Assembly: GCA_001314845.1 (NCBI GenBank)
Contig: LJZQ01000001.1
Coordinates: forward strand, 1 to 64,000
Direction: 5' to 3'
DNA: 64,000 bases
From: Marinobacter excellens HL-55
GTDB lineage: Bacteria > Pseudomonadota > Gammaproteobacteria > Pseudomonadales > Oleiphilaceae
This document shows positions 26,012 to 35,582 of the stretch, piece by piece (position 1 is the first letter of the stretch; each line of letters starts with the position of its first letter). Both the position numbers and the translations under genes were made by a program. The notes below the pieces were generated by a model, which did no database searches, had not been told where the DNA came from, and saw only the letters and a list, made by a program, of their open reading frames with translations.

Positions 26012-27409
26012 ATGTTTGCACTCATCAACCTGTCTTACCTGGCTGCGGCGGTTTGCTTCATCCTTGGCATTAAGGGCATGACCCGTCCGAAAACAGCCGT
26101 GCGCGGCAACCAGATCGCCGCCATCGGCATGCTGATCGCCGTTGTGTCTGCCCTGTTGCACCAGGGAATCATCAACTACGCTGCTATCCTGGCGGGTATG
26201 ATCCTGGGCGGCGGCATCGGTGTCTGGCTGGCCAGGCGCACCGCCACCACCGAAATGCCGGAACTGGTGGCCAGCCTGAACGGTATTGGCGGGGGCGCTT
26301 CTGTCGCCGTGGCCGCCAGCACCTGGATGCAAAGCATTGCTGTGTCCGGTGCAGGTGGCAACGGCTGGACGGCGGCGATTCTTGCCTCAATCATCATTGG
26401 TTCTGTGACATTGACCGGCTCGGTTGTGGCGGTACTTAAATTGAAAGGTAACCTTGGCGACAGCCGCTATAACCGCCTGTGGCACAGTGTCACACTGATC
26501 ACTCTGGTTGCCGCATTGGTTGGCGCCGTTCTGTTCACCGCCGAGGCCAGCACCAGCCCGCTGGCGCTGGCTGCGCTTATTGGCCTTTGCCTACTGCTCG
26601 GGGTTGGGCTGGTACAACCGATTGGCGGTGCTGATATGCCGGTGGTGGTGGCACTGTTGAACGCCTACTCTGGGCTCGCCGGCGCTGCAACCGGTTTTGT
26701 GCTTGGTAACCAGGGACTGATTATCACCGGCTCTCTGGTAGGTGCATCAGGGCTGATTCTGACCGCCATCATGTGCAAAGCCATGAACCGTTCCTTGCCC
26801 AACGTATTGTTCGGTGGCGTCTTCGGGGCTTCTGGCAGCAGCGCCAGCAAGCAGGACGAAGGTGAGTTCTACGATGGCAAGGTGAAATACGCCACACCCG
26901 ACGACCTCGCTCTGTTATTGGATGGCGCCCGCAACGTGGTCATGGTGCCGGGTTATGGCCTGGCGGTGGCGCAGGCCCAGCATGCGGTCAAGGAACTGGC
27001 CAATCAGCTGGAAGGCCGTGGTGCAAAAGTCAGCTACGCCATTCACCCGGTTGCCGGGCGCATGCCCGGGCACATGAACGTGCTGCTGGCGGAAGCCGAG
27101 ATTCCCTATGACCAACTAAAGGATATGGATGCGATCAATCCGGAACTGCCCCAGGCAGACGTGGCGATCGTGCTGGGGGCCAATGACGTGGTGAACCCGG
27201 CCGCTGCCGAAGATCCGAACTCACCGATCTTCGGCATGCCGATCCTGGATGTTCACAAGGCAAAAACCGTGATCGTGGTTAAGCGAAGCCTGTCCGCTGG
27301 CTTCGCGGGCATTCCCAACGGTCTGTTTATCCGCGACAACAGCCTGATGGTGAAAGGCGACGCCAAGGAGGTGCTGCAGGCGACCACCGCTGCGATCAAA
27401 GACCTCTAA
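26012..27409 (+). CDS. pntB: transhydrogenase subunit beta (PntB)
   Basis: 465 residues. About nine membrane helices (1-270) are followed by the NADP(H)-binding domain III with MVPGYGLAVAQAQH, HPVAGRMPGHMNVLLAEA, VLGANDVVNPAA and VVVKRSLSAGFAGI. Together with the alpha chains it couples NADH-to-NADP+ hydride transfer to proton entry and supplies NADPH. It begins 2 bases after PntAB. Its stop abuts the stop of lutC with no base between, so neither gene has an intergenic terminator. Confidence 0.96.
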   Translation: MFALINLSYLAAAVCFILGIKGMTRPKTAVRGNQIAAIGMLIAVVSALLHQGIINYAAILAGMILGGGIGVWLARRTATTEMPELVASLNGIGGGASVAVAASTWMQSIAVSGAGGNGWTAAILASIIIGSVTLTGSVVAVLKLKGNLGDSRYNRLWHSVTLITLVAALVGAVLFTAEASTSPLALAALIGLCLLLGVGLVQPIGGADMPVVVALLNAYSGLAGAATGFVLGNQGLIITGSLVGASGLILTAIMCKAMNRSLPNVLFGGVFGASGSSASKQDEGEFYDGKVKYATPDDLALLLDGARNVVMVPGYGLAVAQAQHAVKELANQLEGRGAKVSYAIHPVAGRMPGHMNVLLAEAEIPYDQLKDMDAINPELPQADVAIVLGANDVVNPAAAEDPNSPIFGMPILDVHKAKTVIVVKRSLSAGFAGIPNGLFIRDNSLMVKGDAKEVLQATTAAIKDL

Positions 27410-28081
27410 TCAGCAGTCCTCAAGGATGAGGACCACTAACTCCTTCGGGCCGTGGGCACCGTACGCCAGTACCTGCTCAATATCCGCGGTTTTGGAAGGA
27501 CCGGAGACCAGCAACAGGTTCGTCGGTAAACCGGCGGACCAGTTGTGCTTCTGCATCATGCCGTACAGGTTATCTTCCACCTCACTGGCCTTAAGCAAGG
27601 CTATGTGCAAAGGCGGCAGCAGGCTCATCAGACGCGGCTCATGCCGGTCTGGCCAGAGTACCAGAGACCCCGTCGCGGCGATGCCGCCCACGGTGCCGGT
27701 TACGCTGGCATCCACGCTCCAGAACAGCTCTTCCTTCCATTCCGCAATGGGGCGGTCATAGGCCAGCAGTGCCTGTTTGGCCCCAGCGCTTTGCCAGTGT
27801 TCCGCCAGCTGCTGACCGTGGCCGGTACCCGGCGCATAGAGCACATTGGCCAGGTTTCGGCTATCCAGCAACTGCTGCACTTTGGCCGGCCAGTCGTTCG
27901 ATGACACCGAGTGAATTTCGGTCTGCACCGCTTCCATCAGGCTGCGCAAGCGCGTGATGCGATCTTCCGGCGCGTATTGCCAGGGCTCCGTCACCAGTTT
28001 TTCATCAAACTCATCCGGCCGGGGCGTGGTGCCGGCCAGGCCGGCACGAAGTTTGTTCAGAATATTGCTGCGGGCGCTCAT
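27410..28081 (-). CDS. lutC: LutC/YkgG family LUD-domain protein of L-lactate oxidation
   Basis: 223 residues. The LUD-domain core includes VTGTVGGIAATGSLVLWPD and the C-terminal LVSGPSKTADIEQVLAYGAHGPKELVVLIL. It is the third subunit of the LutABC lactate dehydrogenase complex. ATG 28081 shares one base with the lutB stop (TGATG); a GTG three bases earlier is an alternative. Confidence 0.94.
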   Translation of the reverse strand: MSARSNILNKLRAGLAGTTPRPDEFDEKLVTEPWQYAPEDRITRLRSLMEAVQTEIHSVSSNDWPAKVQQLLDSRNLANVLYAPGTGHGQQLAEHWQSAGAKQALLAYDRPIAEWKEELFWSVDASVTGTVGGIAATGSLVLWPDRHEPRLMSLLPPLHIALLKASEVEDNLYGMMQKHNWSAGLPTNLLLVSGPSKTADIEQVLAYGAHGPKELVVLILEDC

Positions 28082-29523
28082 CACCGATCCCCCTGATTCA
28101 GATGGGCTTTAGCCAGATCGTGCAACGACCGGCGGGCCGGCACCGGTGCTGAGTGGTTCTCGATCCACGGGCCGACGTTTTTCGGTGCCAGCTTGCGCAA
28201 GCGGGTCGCGCCCCACAGGAACAACCGGTAGAACATCGGCGAAGTGTTCAGTCTGGTCCAGAAGCGCCAAATCACACGCTCTTTGCGGGAGTATTTGGCA
28301 CCGCCATCTTTCACTTTCGGCTGCTCCGCCGGGCTTTTGACGTTCTCCTGCCGCAACCGCTGTAGCAGCTCCGGAATCGGAATCTTGACCGGGCAAACGT
28401 CACCACAGGCACCGCACAAAGACGACGCACTAGGATGGTCCGGCACCTGATGCAAGCCCACCATATGTGGCGTCACAATCTTGCCGATGGGGCCGGGGTA
28501 CACCTCTCCGTAGGTATGGCCGCCCACCCGGGTATACACAGGGCAATGGTTCATACAGGCGCCGCAACGGATGCAGTTCAGGGTCTGGCGTAACTGGGCG
28601 TCAGCGAACGCGCCACTGCGGCCGTTGTCCAGCAACACCAGATGCACTTCTTCCGGGCCATCCAGCTCATCCGGCTTGCGCGGGCCACTGATCATGTTTA
28701 CATAGGTGGTGATCGGCTGGCCAAGCGCAGAGCGGGTCAGCAGTGACAATAGCGGCACCACATCGCGCAGGTTTCCCACCACCTTTTCGATACCGGTTAC
28801 GGCCACGTGCACCGGCGGCGCCGTGGTACTCATGCGGCCGTTGCCTTCGTTTTCCACCAGCAACAGGGTGCCGGTCTCTGCGATGGCGAAATTCACGCCG
28901 GATACCCCCACGTCGGCCTCAAGAAACTTCTCACGCAGAGTGCGACGGCCTATCTGGATCAGCTCGTTCACATCCTCAGTCTCGTCCACCCCCAGCTTGT
29001 CATGAAACAGTTTGGACACCTGCCGGCGGTTCTTATGGATAGCGGGCATGATGATGTGAGACGGCTTTTCGCCATCCAGCTGGACGATGTATTCGCCCAT
29101 GTCCGACTCCAGGCACTCGATGTTGCGCTCGGCCAGGTAGTCGTTCATCTCCATTTCTTCGCTAACCATGGATTTGCCCTTCACCACCTGAGTGCCCTGT
29201 TTCGCCTCGATGATGGAGTGCACAATGCGGTTGGCTTGTTCCGTGGTCTCGGCCCAGTGCACCTTCACACCGTTGTCGGTGAGCTTGGCTTCCAGCTGTT
29301 CAAGCAGATCCGGCAGCTGAGACAGGGCCCGGGCTTTGATGTGGTTGCCCAGCTCCCGCAGACCCTCACGCTCGTGTTCATCCGGGAACGCATCGGCGCG
29401 CTTTTTCATCAGGGAGTCCATCGCCACCCGAAAGTTGGTGCGCAATTGATCATCCGCCAGGGCACCAACGGCGCGGCCACGAAAGCTGTCGGTGAGGTCT
29501 TTGACCGGAATACGTTGGCTCAT
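28081..29523 (-). CDS. lutB: LutB iron-sulfur protein of L-lactate oxidation
   Basis: 480 residues. An N-terminal LUD domain (NFAIAETGTLLLVENEGNGR) is followed by two 4Fe-4S motifs, CIRCGACMNHCPVY and CGACGDVCPV. It passes electrons from lactate to the respiratory chain with LutA and LutC. ATG 29523 overlaps the lutA stop as ATGA and has GGGGAG upstream. Confidence 0.96.
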   Translation of the reverse strand: MSQRIPVKDLTDSFRGRAVGALADDQLRTNFRVAMDSLMKKRADAFPDEHEREGLRELGNHIKARALSQLPDLLEQLEAKLTDNGVKVHWAETTEQANRIVHSIIEAKQGTQVVKGKSMVSEEMEMNDYLAERNIECLESDMGEYIVQLDGEKPSHIIMPAIHKNRRQVSKLFHDKLGVDETEDVNELIQIGRRTLREKFLEADVGVSGVNFAIAETGTLLLVENEGNGRMSTTAPPVHVAVTGIEKVVGNLRDVVPLLSLLTRSALGQPITTYVNMISGPRKPDELDGPEEVHLVLLDNGRSGAFADAQLRQTLNCIRCGACMNHCPVYTRVGGHTYGEVYPGPIGKIVTPHMVGLHQVPDHPSASSLCGACGDVCPVKIPIPELLQRLRQENVKSPAEQPKVKDGGAKYSRKERVIWRFWTRLNTSPMFYRLFLWGATRLRKLAPKNVGPWIENHSAPVPARRSLHDLAKAHLNQGDR

Positions 29524-30347
29524 GATCTGTGCTCCCCACTCACCCGTTCCCACAGAAAACTGGCCAGATGCCGGCCCCGGAAAGGCTGTTGCTGTTTATC
29601 CAGCGAACCGTTGATGTTCATCAGGCAGCCGCCGTCGGCGGTGACCATTTCAGCGGCGCCGGATTCTCTCAGGGCACGGGTTTTGTCCAGCACCATGGCA
29701 CCGGAGACTTCTGGCATACGCACAGAAAAGGTGCCACCAAAGCCACAACACTCGCTTTCGTGGTCATGGTCCAACCGCTCCACGTTGGCCAGCTTGCCCA
29801 GCAGCTCCCGTGCGTGCAGGTGGGTGTTCATTTCCCGGCGCGCGGAGCAGGAGGTGTGCAGGGCAATCTGCGTGGGTTTGCCCAGGTCCTGCCAGTCCAC
29901 CTTACACACGTGCAGCAAAAACTCGGTCAGCTCGAACGTGCGCTCGGCCAGGCTTTCAACACGCTTGAGGGTATCCGGTTCTTCCGCAAAGACTTCCTGG
30001 TAGTGCTGGCGGAACATGCCAGCACAGGAGCCGGACGGCACTACCACGGGCAGACCGTTATCCAGCAGGTTGAGTTGGGCCCGGGCCACCTCCCGCGCTT
30101 CGTTCACATAGCCGGAAGTCCAGGCGGGCTGACCACAACAGGACTGTGCCTGAGGAAAATGCACCCGAATACCTTCCCGCTCCAGCAGCCGGATGGCGTC
30201 GAGCCCCGCCTCCGGAAAGAACAGATCCATCACGCAGGTACCAAACAGCGTGACCTCTGTCGGTTTGGCTGGATACACCCGTGGCTTTGCGCGCTCAGGC
30301 GCGACCAGGGTGGCGTTAGGTGCAGCATCGTAAAACCGTTCGCTCAT
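29520..30347 (-). CDS. lutA: LutA CCG-domain protein of L-lactate oxidation
   Basis: 275 residues with two cysteine-rich CCG domains: GTCVMDLFFPEAG...SCCGQPAWTSGY and CSARREM...ECCGFGGTFSVRMPEVS. These resemble heterodisulfide reductase subunit B cysteine pairs that bind FeS clusters. ATG 30347 has GAGG 6 bases upstream. First gene of the leftward lutABC operon. The upstream 140 bases hold no obvious LldR-type operator. Confidence 0.94.
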   Translation of the reverse strand: MSERFYDAAPNATLVAPERAKPRVYPAKPTEVTLFGTCVMDLFFPEAGLDAIRLLEREGIRVHFPQAQSCCGQPAWTSGYVNEAREVARAQLNLLDNGLPVVVPSGSCAGMFRQHYQEVFAEEPDTLKRVESLAERTFELTEFLLHVCKVDWQDLGKPTQIALHTSCSARREMNTHLHARELLGKLANVERLDHDHESECCGFGGTFSVRMPEVSGAMVLDKTRALRESGAAEMVTADGGCLMNINGSLDKQQQPFRGRHLASFLWERVSGEHRS

Positions 30348-30475
30348 CCGTCGTTGCCTCATCTCAGCCGGGTACGATCGTTATTATCAGACATCACTGT
30401 AGTTCGATTACCGGCAACCCGGTACTCGCCATAGGTAGATAAACTCGAGTGCAACGACAGAAATACGGCAGGCAT

Positions 30476-30498
30476 AAAAAAGCCGGGGAGTCCCCGGC
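30476..30498 (-). terminator. terminator of the methyltransferase gene
   Basis: Read leftward: GCCGGGG, ACT, CCCCGGC, then six Ts. It lies about 90 bases past the leftward methyltransferase stop and also insulates lutA. Confidence 0.88.
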
Positions 30499-30589
30499 TA
30501 AAGCAATCACACGATGCACCAACACAATGCAAACGTCCTGATGAATTTTTAAAATAGACGATCAGGATGACGGTTTGGTGACAACATCA

Positions 30590-31348
30590 TTATTTAGGTA
30601 ATTTTTCCCACACCGTCAGCTCGGAAAAACTATGCTGGAACTTGTTGCGAGTCTCCCGGATCACAAACGGAAGGCTCCTTGGTTCACCCAACAAGCGGAA
30701 ATGAGGCGACAACATATCGGTCAGTCCTTCCAGTGTTGAATAAGCTTTGCCGTCTTTAAGCACACCCCCCACCCATTCCGATTTTGGGGTGTAGTCCTCC
30801 AGCCAGGTATAGGGCGAGGCGATCACCAGCAAACCCAGATCGTTGATTCGTTCGTGAATGGTTTTCAGAAACAGCGACGGCTTGTACAGCCGATCAATCA
30901 GGTTGCCCGCCAGCACCAGGTCGTAATCCCGGTAATCCGCCCCTAGATCACAGGCGTCGCCCTGATGAAACGCCACTCTGCGAGCGGCCTCCGCCAGGCC
31001 CAGTGAGGCCAGTGACCGCTCCTGATAGCTGACCAGCTCGCCCTCTTCCGGCCGGGCATAACGGGCAACACTCTCGCGCACCACGTCCCGGCACGTGTCG
31101 ATAAAGGATTGCGAAAAATCTACGCCATCCACGTGATCAAAATGGCGGGCCAGCTCCAGCGTGGTTCGACCCACAGCGCACCCGATATCCAGGGCCCGAC
31201 AGGTGGCCCGTCCATCCAGGGCATCCATGGCACCGTCCGCCAGCTCCTTTGGGAAATTGGCCTCCCCGTGCCAGGATTCCCCGAAGTGGAATTCCAGGTA
31301 TTGCGCCAGGACAGTGTTATCTTCGTAATAGCCTGCCGGTTTGTTCAT
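30590..31348 (-). CDS. putative 4-mercaptohistidine N1-methyltransferase (OvoA C-terminus-like)
   Basis: 252 residues. A class I SAM methyltransferase with motif I ALDIGCAVGRTTLELARHF and acidic HVDGVDFSQSF. The opening GYYEDNTVLAQYLEFHFG and YTWLEDYTPKSEWVGG match the methyltransferase domain that closes OvoA in ovothiol synthesis. The sulfoxide synthase half of OvoA is absent here and no ovoA is nearby, so the true substrate is uncertain. It follows the MscS gene with a 28-base gap. Confidence 0.85.
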   Translation of the reverse strand: MNKPAGYYEDNTVLAQYLEFHFGESWHGEANFPKELADGAMDALDGRATCRALDIGCAVGRTTLELARHFDHVDGVDFSQSFIDTCRDVVRESVARYARPEEGELVSYQERSLASLGLAEAARRVAFHQGDACDLGADYRDYDLVLAGNLIDRLYKPSLFLKTIHERINDLGLLVIASPYTWLEDYTPKSEWVGGVLKDGKAYSTLEGLTDMLSPHFRLLGEPRSLPFVIRETRNKFQHSFSELTVWEKLPK

Positions 31349-31376
31349 GGTTCACTCCTCGTCAAAGCCTGTAGCA

Positions 31377-32522
31377 TCACTTTTCCACCAGCTGCGGGTA
31401 AAGCGGTTCGATCAGGGGTTTCAAACCCTTGGCATCGTCGATAAACAACTGAAGGTGCGGGAAAGGTATCTCAATACCGGCTGCATCCAGTGCTTCTTTC
31501 ATTTTTTCCAATACGTCCGCCATGATTCTCGGCTGTACGTCCAGATTGTCTGGCGTAATCCATATCTTTACTTCCAGATCCACGGAAGAATCCCCCAGGC
31601 CTTTCATCACAACGCGGGGTTCCATCAGACCTCCTTGCAGCACATCAGGGTGCGACTGCAAAATCGGCATAATGACTTCTCGCGCCCTCTGGGCGGATTC
31701 TTTGTAGGCAATCCCCACCGGAATATTCAGGCGAGTTGCGCCCTCGGCACTGTAATTGACGATATCCGAAGACGCCACGCTGTCGTTGGGAATCATGGTA
31801 AAGATGTTGTCCCGGGTACGCAGCCAGGTGGTGCGCAAGGCAATCTTGATGACTTTGCCATCCTGACCGTTGATGCTGACCCAATCACCTATCCGGAATG
31901 GCCGTTCGATCAACAAGGTAATGCCAGCGATAAAGTTCGACAGGGTGGATTGGGCCGCAAAGCCAACCGCGATCCCCACAATCCCCAGGCCGGCGACAAT
32001 CGAGAGCACGTCAAAACCGAACTGCGCCAGAATCGCCACCAGCGCAAAGGTAACCATCAGCACTGCAAACAGATTCTCAATCAATTGCCGGATGGACGGG
32101 TCGATACCGTATCGGCCTATCGCCTCTTTCATCAGGCGCGCCAGTGCCAACCACCCAACAAAGAAACCCAAAGCCATAAACCCGGCCCTCGCCATGGCCT
32201 TTAAAAACTCCGGGCCAGCCCCGAACTGGGCCAGGATCACCAGCAACGCCCCGAGGGCGAACAGGTACTTTACGACGGTCCGAACCTGTGAAAACAGGAC
32301 GGACTGCGACCGGCGCTTACCCACCACCATCCGCAAAGTGCCGATAATCAGCAGGTAACCGCCGAGAAACAAAGCGAGGTAGATTACCGACACCAGCAAC
32401 TGACTGAAAACATAAATCGACAGCTCACGCCATTCCACTTGCCCGCCAGCCATGGCCTCCAGGGTGTCTCCCAGATTTTTTTTCAGTTGATCCACTACCG
32501 CCCCGGAAAAACGTTCGATCAT
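31377..32522 (-). CDS. MscS-family mechanosensitive channel
   Basis: 381 residues. Several N-terminal membrane helices precede the pore helix VAGLGIVGIAVGFAAQSTLSN and the beta domain IERPFRIGDWVSINGQDG. The C-terminal vestibule domain ends in IEIPFPHLQLFID. These channels open under membrane tension to release solutes in osmotic downshock, fitting a halotolerant host. Confidence 0.94.
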   Translation of the reverse strand: MIERFSGAVVDQLKKNLGDTLEAMAGGQVEWRELSIYVFSQLLVSVIYLALFLGGYLLIIGTLRMVVGKRRSQSVLFSQVRTVVKYLFALGALLVILAQFGAGPEFLKAMARAGFMALGFFVGWLALARLMKEAIGRYGIDPSIRQLIENLFAVLMVTFALVAILAQFGFDVLSIVAGLGIVGIAVGFAAQSTLSNFIAGITLLIERPFRIGDWVSINGQDGKVIKIALRTTWLRTRDNIFTMIPNDSVASSDIVNYSAEGATRLNIPVGIAYKESAQRAREVIMPILQSHPDVLQGGLMEPRVVMKGLGDSSVDLEVKIWITPDNLDVQPRIMADVLEKMKEALDAAGIEIPFPHLQLFIDDAKGLKPLIEPLYPQLVEK

Positions 32523-32692
32523 GTTTACGTCCTATTGTCATCGGTCAGTATCTGACGTTCAGCACCGTGCACCGCTACTGATCAAAGCATAATAGCGGAT
32601 CTCCAGCCCGACATTTCTCGGCTATCCTTGAAATAAATTCCCAGCATCACCATTGTTGCTAGCTCATCAATCCCGTCCACCCCCGGAGAACC

Positions 32693-33712
32693 ATGACTAC
32701 CCTGCCCGACTATTCCCTGCTAGAACTGGCCTCCGTCCGCGAAGGTGACTCCGTCAGCACCACGCTGGCGAACAGCGTGGCCTACGCGCAACATGCCGAG
32801 ACACTTGGCTTCAAGCGGTTCTGGCTGGCCGAGCACCACAACATGGAGGGTATTTCCAGTTCCGCCACCTCGGTGCTGGTGGGTCATATCGCGGGTAAAA
32901 CCAACCGCATCCGGGTTGGATCTGGCGGCGTGATGCTGCCCAATCACCCGCCGTTGGTCGTGGCCGAACAGTTCGGCACCCTGGAGTGCCTGTACCCCGG
33001 GCGCATTGATCTTGGCCTGGGCCGTGCCCCGGGTACCGATCCGATCACTGCCCGGGCGCTGCGTCGAGAGGGCCTGGGCGCCGATCAGTTTCCCGAGGAT
33101 GTGGAACGTCTTCAATCGTTGCTGGGGCCACTGCAACCCGGGCAAGCGGTCAAAGCCATTCCCGGCGCTGGTACCGAGGTACCCATCTGGCTGCTGGGCT
33201 CCAGCCTGTTCAGCGCTCAGCTGGCCGCATTAAGGGGACTGCCCTATGCCTTTGCCGGGCACTTTGCGCCACGCCTGTACCGCGAAGCATTAAAAGTGTA
33301 TCGCGACCTGTTCCGACCATCAGCGCAGCTGCAAGAGCCATACGCCATGCTGGCTATCCCGGCAGTACCGGCAGAATCTATGGAACAGGCCAGATTTCTG
33401 ACCACCACCAGCTATCAGCGCATTCTGTCTTTATTCCGTGGCCAGCCGTTGTGGATGAAGCCACCCGTTGAATCGATGGACGGCCTGTGGAACACTGGCG
33501 AAAAAGCCAGCGTACAGGATTTTCTTGGACTGCAGATTCTTGGCGATGCCGACGATCTTCGCCAGCAGCTTGATCACTTGTTGTCGGATATCCACGTTGA
33601 TGAGCTGATGTTCACCGTCGACATCTACGATCCCGTCAAACGGCGCCAGGCGCTGGACATTCTGGCGCAGACCCGCGCTCAGAGCACCGACTCGACGGCC
33701 TCTATTAACTGA
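32693..33712 (+). CDS. LLM-class flavin-dependent oxidoreductase (MsnO8-like)
   Basis: 339 residues of the luciferase-like monooxygenase fold: [20 protein letters not shown] and [24 protein letters not shown] are diagnostic. It uses FMNH2 supplied by another enzyme; the substrate is unknown. GGAG precedes the ATG. Its last 34 bases overlap the end of the convergent glutathione peroxidase gene. Confidence 0.92.
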   Translation: MTTLPDYSLLELASVREGDSVSTTLANSVAYAQHAETLGFKRFWLAEHHNMEGISSSATSVLVGHIAGKTNRIRVGSGGVMLPNHPPLVVAEQFGTLECLYPGRIDLGLGRAPGTDPITARALRREGLGADQFPEDVERLQSLLGPLQPGQAVKAIPGAGTEVPIWLLGSSLFSAQLAALRGLPYAFAGHFAPRLYREALKVYRDLFRPSAQLQEPYAMLAIPAVPAESMEQARFLTTTSYQRILSLFRGQPLWMKPPVESMDGLWNTGEKASVQDFLGLQILGDADDLRQQLDHLLSDIHVDELMFTVDIYDPVKRRQALDILAQTRAQSTDSTASIN

Positions 33713-34224
33713 GGATCGTCTGGACGAACCTGACTGGGGAAGCTGGCGGTGACCTTGCCATCCCGGTTCACCACGTACTTGGTGAAGTTCCAGCGAGGCG
33801 GCTGGCTCTGGCGGTTGACCTCCCGGAACACGGGGTTCGCCGCCGAGCCAGTTACCGGACCCGGTGCAATCATGGTGAAGGTCACCCCGAAATTGACGAA
33901 GCAGACCTCGGCGGCCTCTTCTTCGCTGCTCGCCTCCTGGCGGAAATCATCGCTGGCAAACCCGACCACCACCAGGCCGTCAGGCTGATATCGTTTGTGC
34001 AGTGCCTCCAAACCCTCAAACTGGCCGGTATAGCCACAGCGACTTGCGGTATTGACCACCAGCATTGGCTGGCCAGCGGCAAGATCACACAGGTTTACCG
34101 AATCCTTTGAGTGCAGCTTGCGCTGGTCATGATCCAGAAACGCCGGGCACTCTGCGGCCCAGGCCGGCATGGCCATGAACAAAAGGGTAAGCAGCGACAA
34201 TCGCTGCGAGTTCGTGCTGTGCAT
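33679..34224 (-). CDS. exported glutathione-peroxidase-family protein
   Basis: 181 residues. A signal peptide ([17 protein letters not shown]) leads a thioredoxin-fold GPx domain: [20 protein letters not shown] carries the catalytic Cys (not selenocysteine), with FASDDF in the position of the Gln motif and [12 protein letters not shown] supplying Trp/Asn. It reduces peroxides, probably in the periplasm with a thioredoxin-like donor. ATG 34224 has GGGAG upstream; the frame's longer extension lacks signals. Confidence 0.92.
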   Translation of the reverse strand: MHSTNSQRLSLLTLLFMAMPAWAAECPAFLDHDQRKLHSKDSVNLCDLAAGQPMLVVNTASRCGYTGQFEGLEALHKRYQPDGLVVVGFASDDFRQEASSEEEAAEVCFVNFGVTFTMIAPGPVTGSAANPVFREVNRQSQPPRWNFTKYVVNRDGKVTASFPSQVRPDDPQLIEAVESVL

Positions 34225-34325
34225 TGCAAGACTCCCTATCGACTTATTGGATTCGATACGATGAACGCTGGAAAACCGCTCATCGACCCCTGGCCACCGA
34301 TTGACCAACCACCGGAGCGATACCC

Positions 34326-34865
34326 GTGACTGAACCTGATGTCTTTGTTTTTCTCTCACACGGACTCGAAAGTGGTCCGCGGAGCACCAAAATTCAGGCG
34401 CTGAAAGCGGTCGCAAAATCGTTCGAGGGGGTTCACGCCCAGGCTATTGATCATCGTAGCACCAAAGATCCGGACCAGCGCCTGCAACAAATGCGTGATG
34501 CCATGTCCGCTGCCGGCGCAGACCCGGCCAGAACCATTCTGGCTGGGTCCAGCATGGGCGGCTGGGTATGCGCCCGAACCAGTGATGAAACCCCGGTACA
34601 GGGCTGCTTTTTGCTGGCCCCGGCATTGGCGCTGCCGAAATACCCGGAAAGCCGCCCCTGTATCCGCGCCCGGTTCACTCAGATTATTCACGGCTGGCAA
34701 GATGATGTGGTACCGCCGATGCCAGTCATTGAACTGGCACAGGCACAGAACCTGCCAATCCTGCTTTTGCCGGACAATCATCGACTGGAACACAGCGTTG
34801 CTCGCGTCGCGGATGAATTCAGAGCGTTTCTTATTACCACCGGATTAAACCCCATTAACTCTTGA
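34326..34865 (+). CDS. small alpha/beta hydrolase
   Basis: 179 residues. FLSHGLESGP begins the fold; the nucleophile elbow is AGSSMGGWV (Ser about 76), with Asp in GWQDDVVPP and His in LPDNHRLEHS. It starts with GTG preceded by GGAG. The esterase or thioesterase substrate is unknown; it resembles YqiA/YcfP-like small hydrolases. Confidence 0.85.
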   Translation: MTEPDVFVFLSHGLESGPRSTKIQALKAVAKSFEGVHAQAIDHRSTKDPDQRLQQMRDAMSAAGADPARTILAGSSMGGWVCARTSDETPVQGCFLLAPALALPKYPESRPCIRARFTQIIHGWQDDVVPPMPVIELAQAQNLPILLLPDNHRLEHSVARVADEFRAFLITTGLNPINS

Positions 34866-34991
34866 TCCGAGTCATCCAAATTCCGTGCGCTGCCGAATCA
34901 TTTTGGTAGGGTGGTATCACTGCCCTCGCCCACGGCCAAACTATGCTCTGGCAGGGTAGTTGATAAATAAATGATGAGAGAGGAGTCACCA

Positions 34992-35315
34992 ATGAGCGAT
35001 TTCAAGAAAAGTCGACGGGTATTCTTGCGCACTGCAGCGTTGGGCGTGGTTGCCGTTCCACTGGCAAGAGTGGCCACGCATGTACCCGCCGCGCGCGCTG
35101 AGAAGCCCAAAGCCGAGGATGGTCATGCACTGGACTACGTGAATAACGGCGCCGACAGCGGCCATGACAAATACCAGGATGGAAACAAGTGTTCCAACTG
35201 CGCGTTCTGGGCAGGCGAGGAATCTGGTGGCTGGGGCGGATGTCGTCACCCACAGTTCGCCAATGTTCTGGTCAACGCCGAGGGCTGGTGCAACACTTAT
35301 GTGCCCGGCGGCTGA
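34992..35315 (+). CDS. high-potential iron-sulfur protein (HiPIP)
   Basis: 107 residues. A twin-arginine signal ([17 protein letters not shown]) exports a folded protein with the four cluster cysteines in [16 protein letters not shown] and GWCNTYVP. HiPIPs carry single electrons in the periplasm to oxidases or peroxidases. ATG 34992 follows GAGGAG. A strong terminator follows. Confidence 0.95.
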   Translation: MSDFKKSRRVFLRTAALGVVAVPLARVATHVPAARAEKPKAEDGHALDYVNNGADSGHDKYQDGNKCSNCAFWAGEESGGWGGCRHPQFANVLVNAEGWCNTYVPGG

Positions 35316-35346
35316 TCCCAGGTTCAGTCACTCCGACAGCCTGTTG

Positions 35347-35373
35347 AAGGCGGCCAATCGGCCGCCTTTTGTT
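35347..35373 (+). terminator. terminator after the HiPIP gene
   Basis: AAGGCGGCC and GGCCGCCTT arms with loop AATC, followed by TTGTTTT. Confidence 0.9.
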
Positions 35374-35582
35374 TTATTCCATGTATCCAGTTACTCACCT
35401 GAATTGATGCTCTCAGCCTTAATCTAATTCGAAAAAATTTATAATTCATGGACTTGCGATCCACAAAACCTGTCGTCGATGTTATCTGATTTTGGTCATT
35501 TCCTTGCGAAAACGTCATTGTTTTGCCAGTCTTATTAAATGTAACAAAGGATTTCAGCAAAAAAACAAACGGAGACAACGCG

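Noticed and set aside
28807..30003. Long plus-strand open frame opposite lutB/lutA
   Set aside because: A shadow frame; the opposite strand carries motifs of LutA and LutB and coupled starts.
33679..34224. Possible selenocysteine in the glutathione peroxidase
   Set aside because: The catalytic position is a plain Cys codon (SRCGYTG) and no in-frame TGA occurs there.
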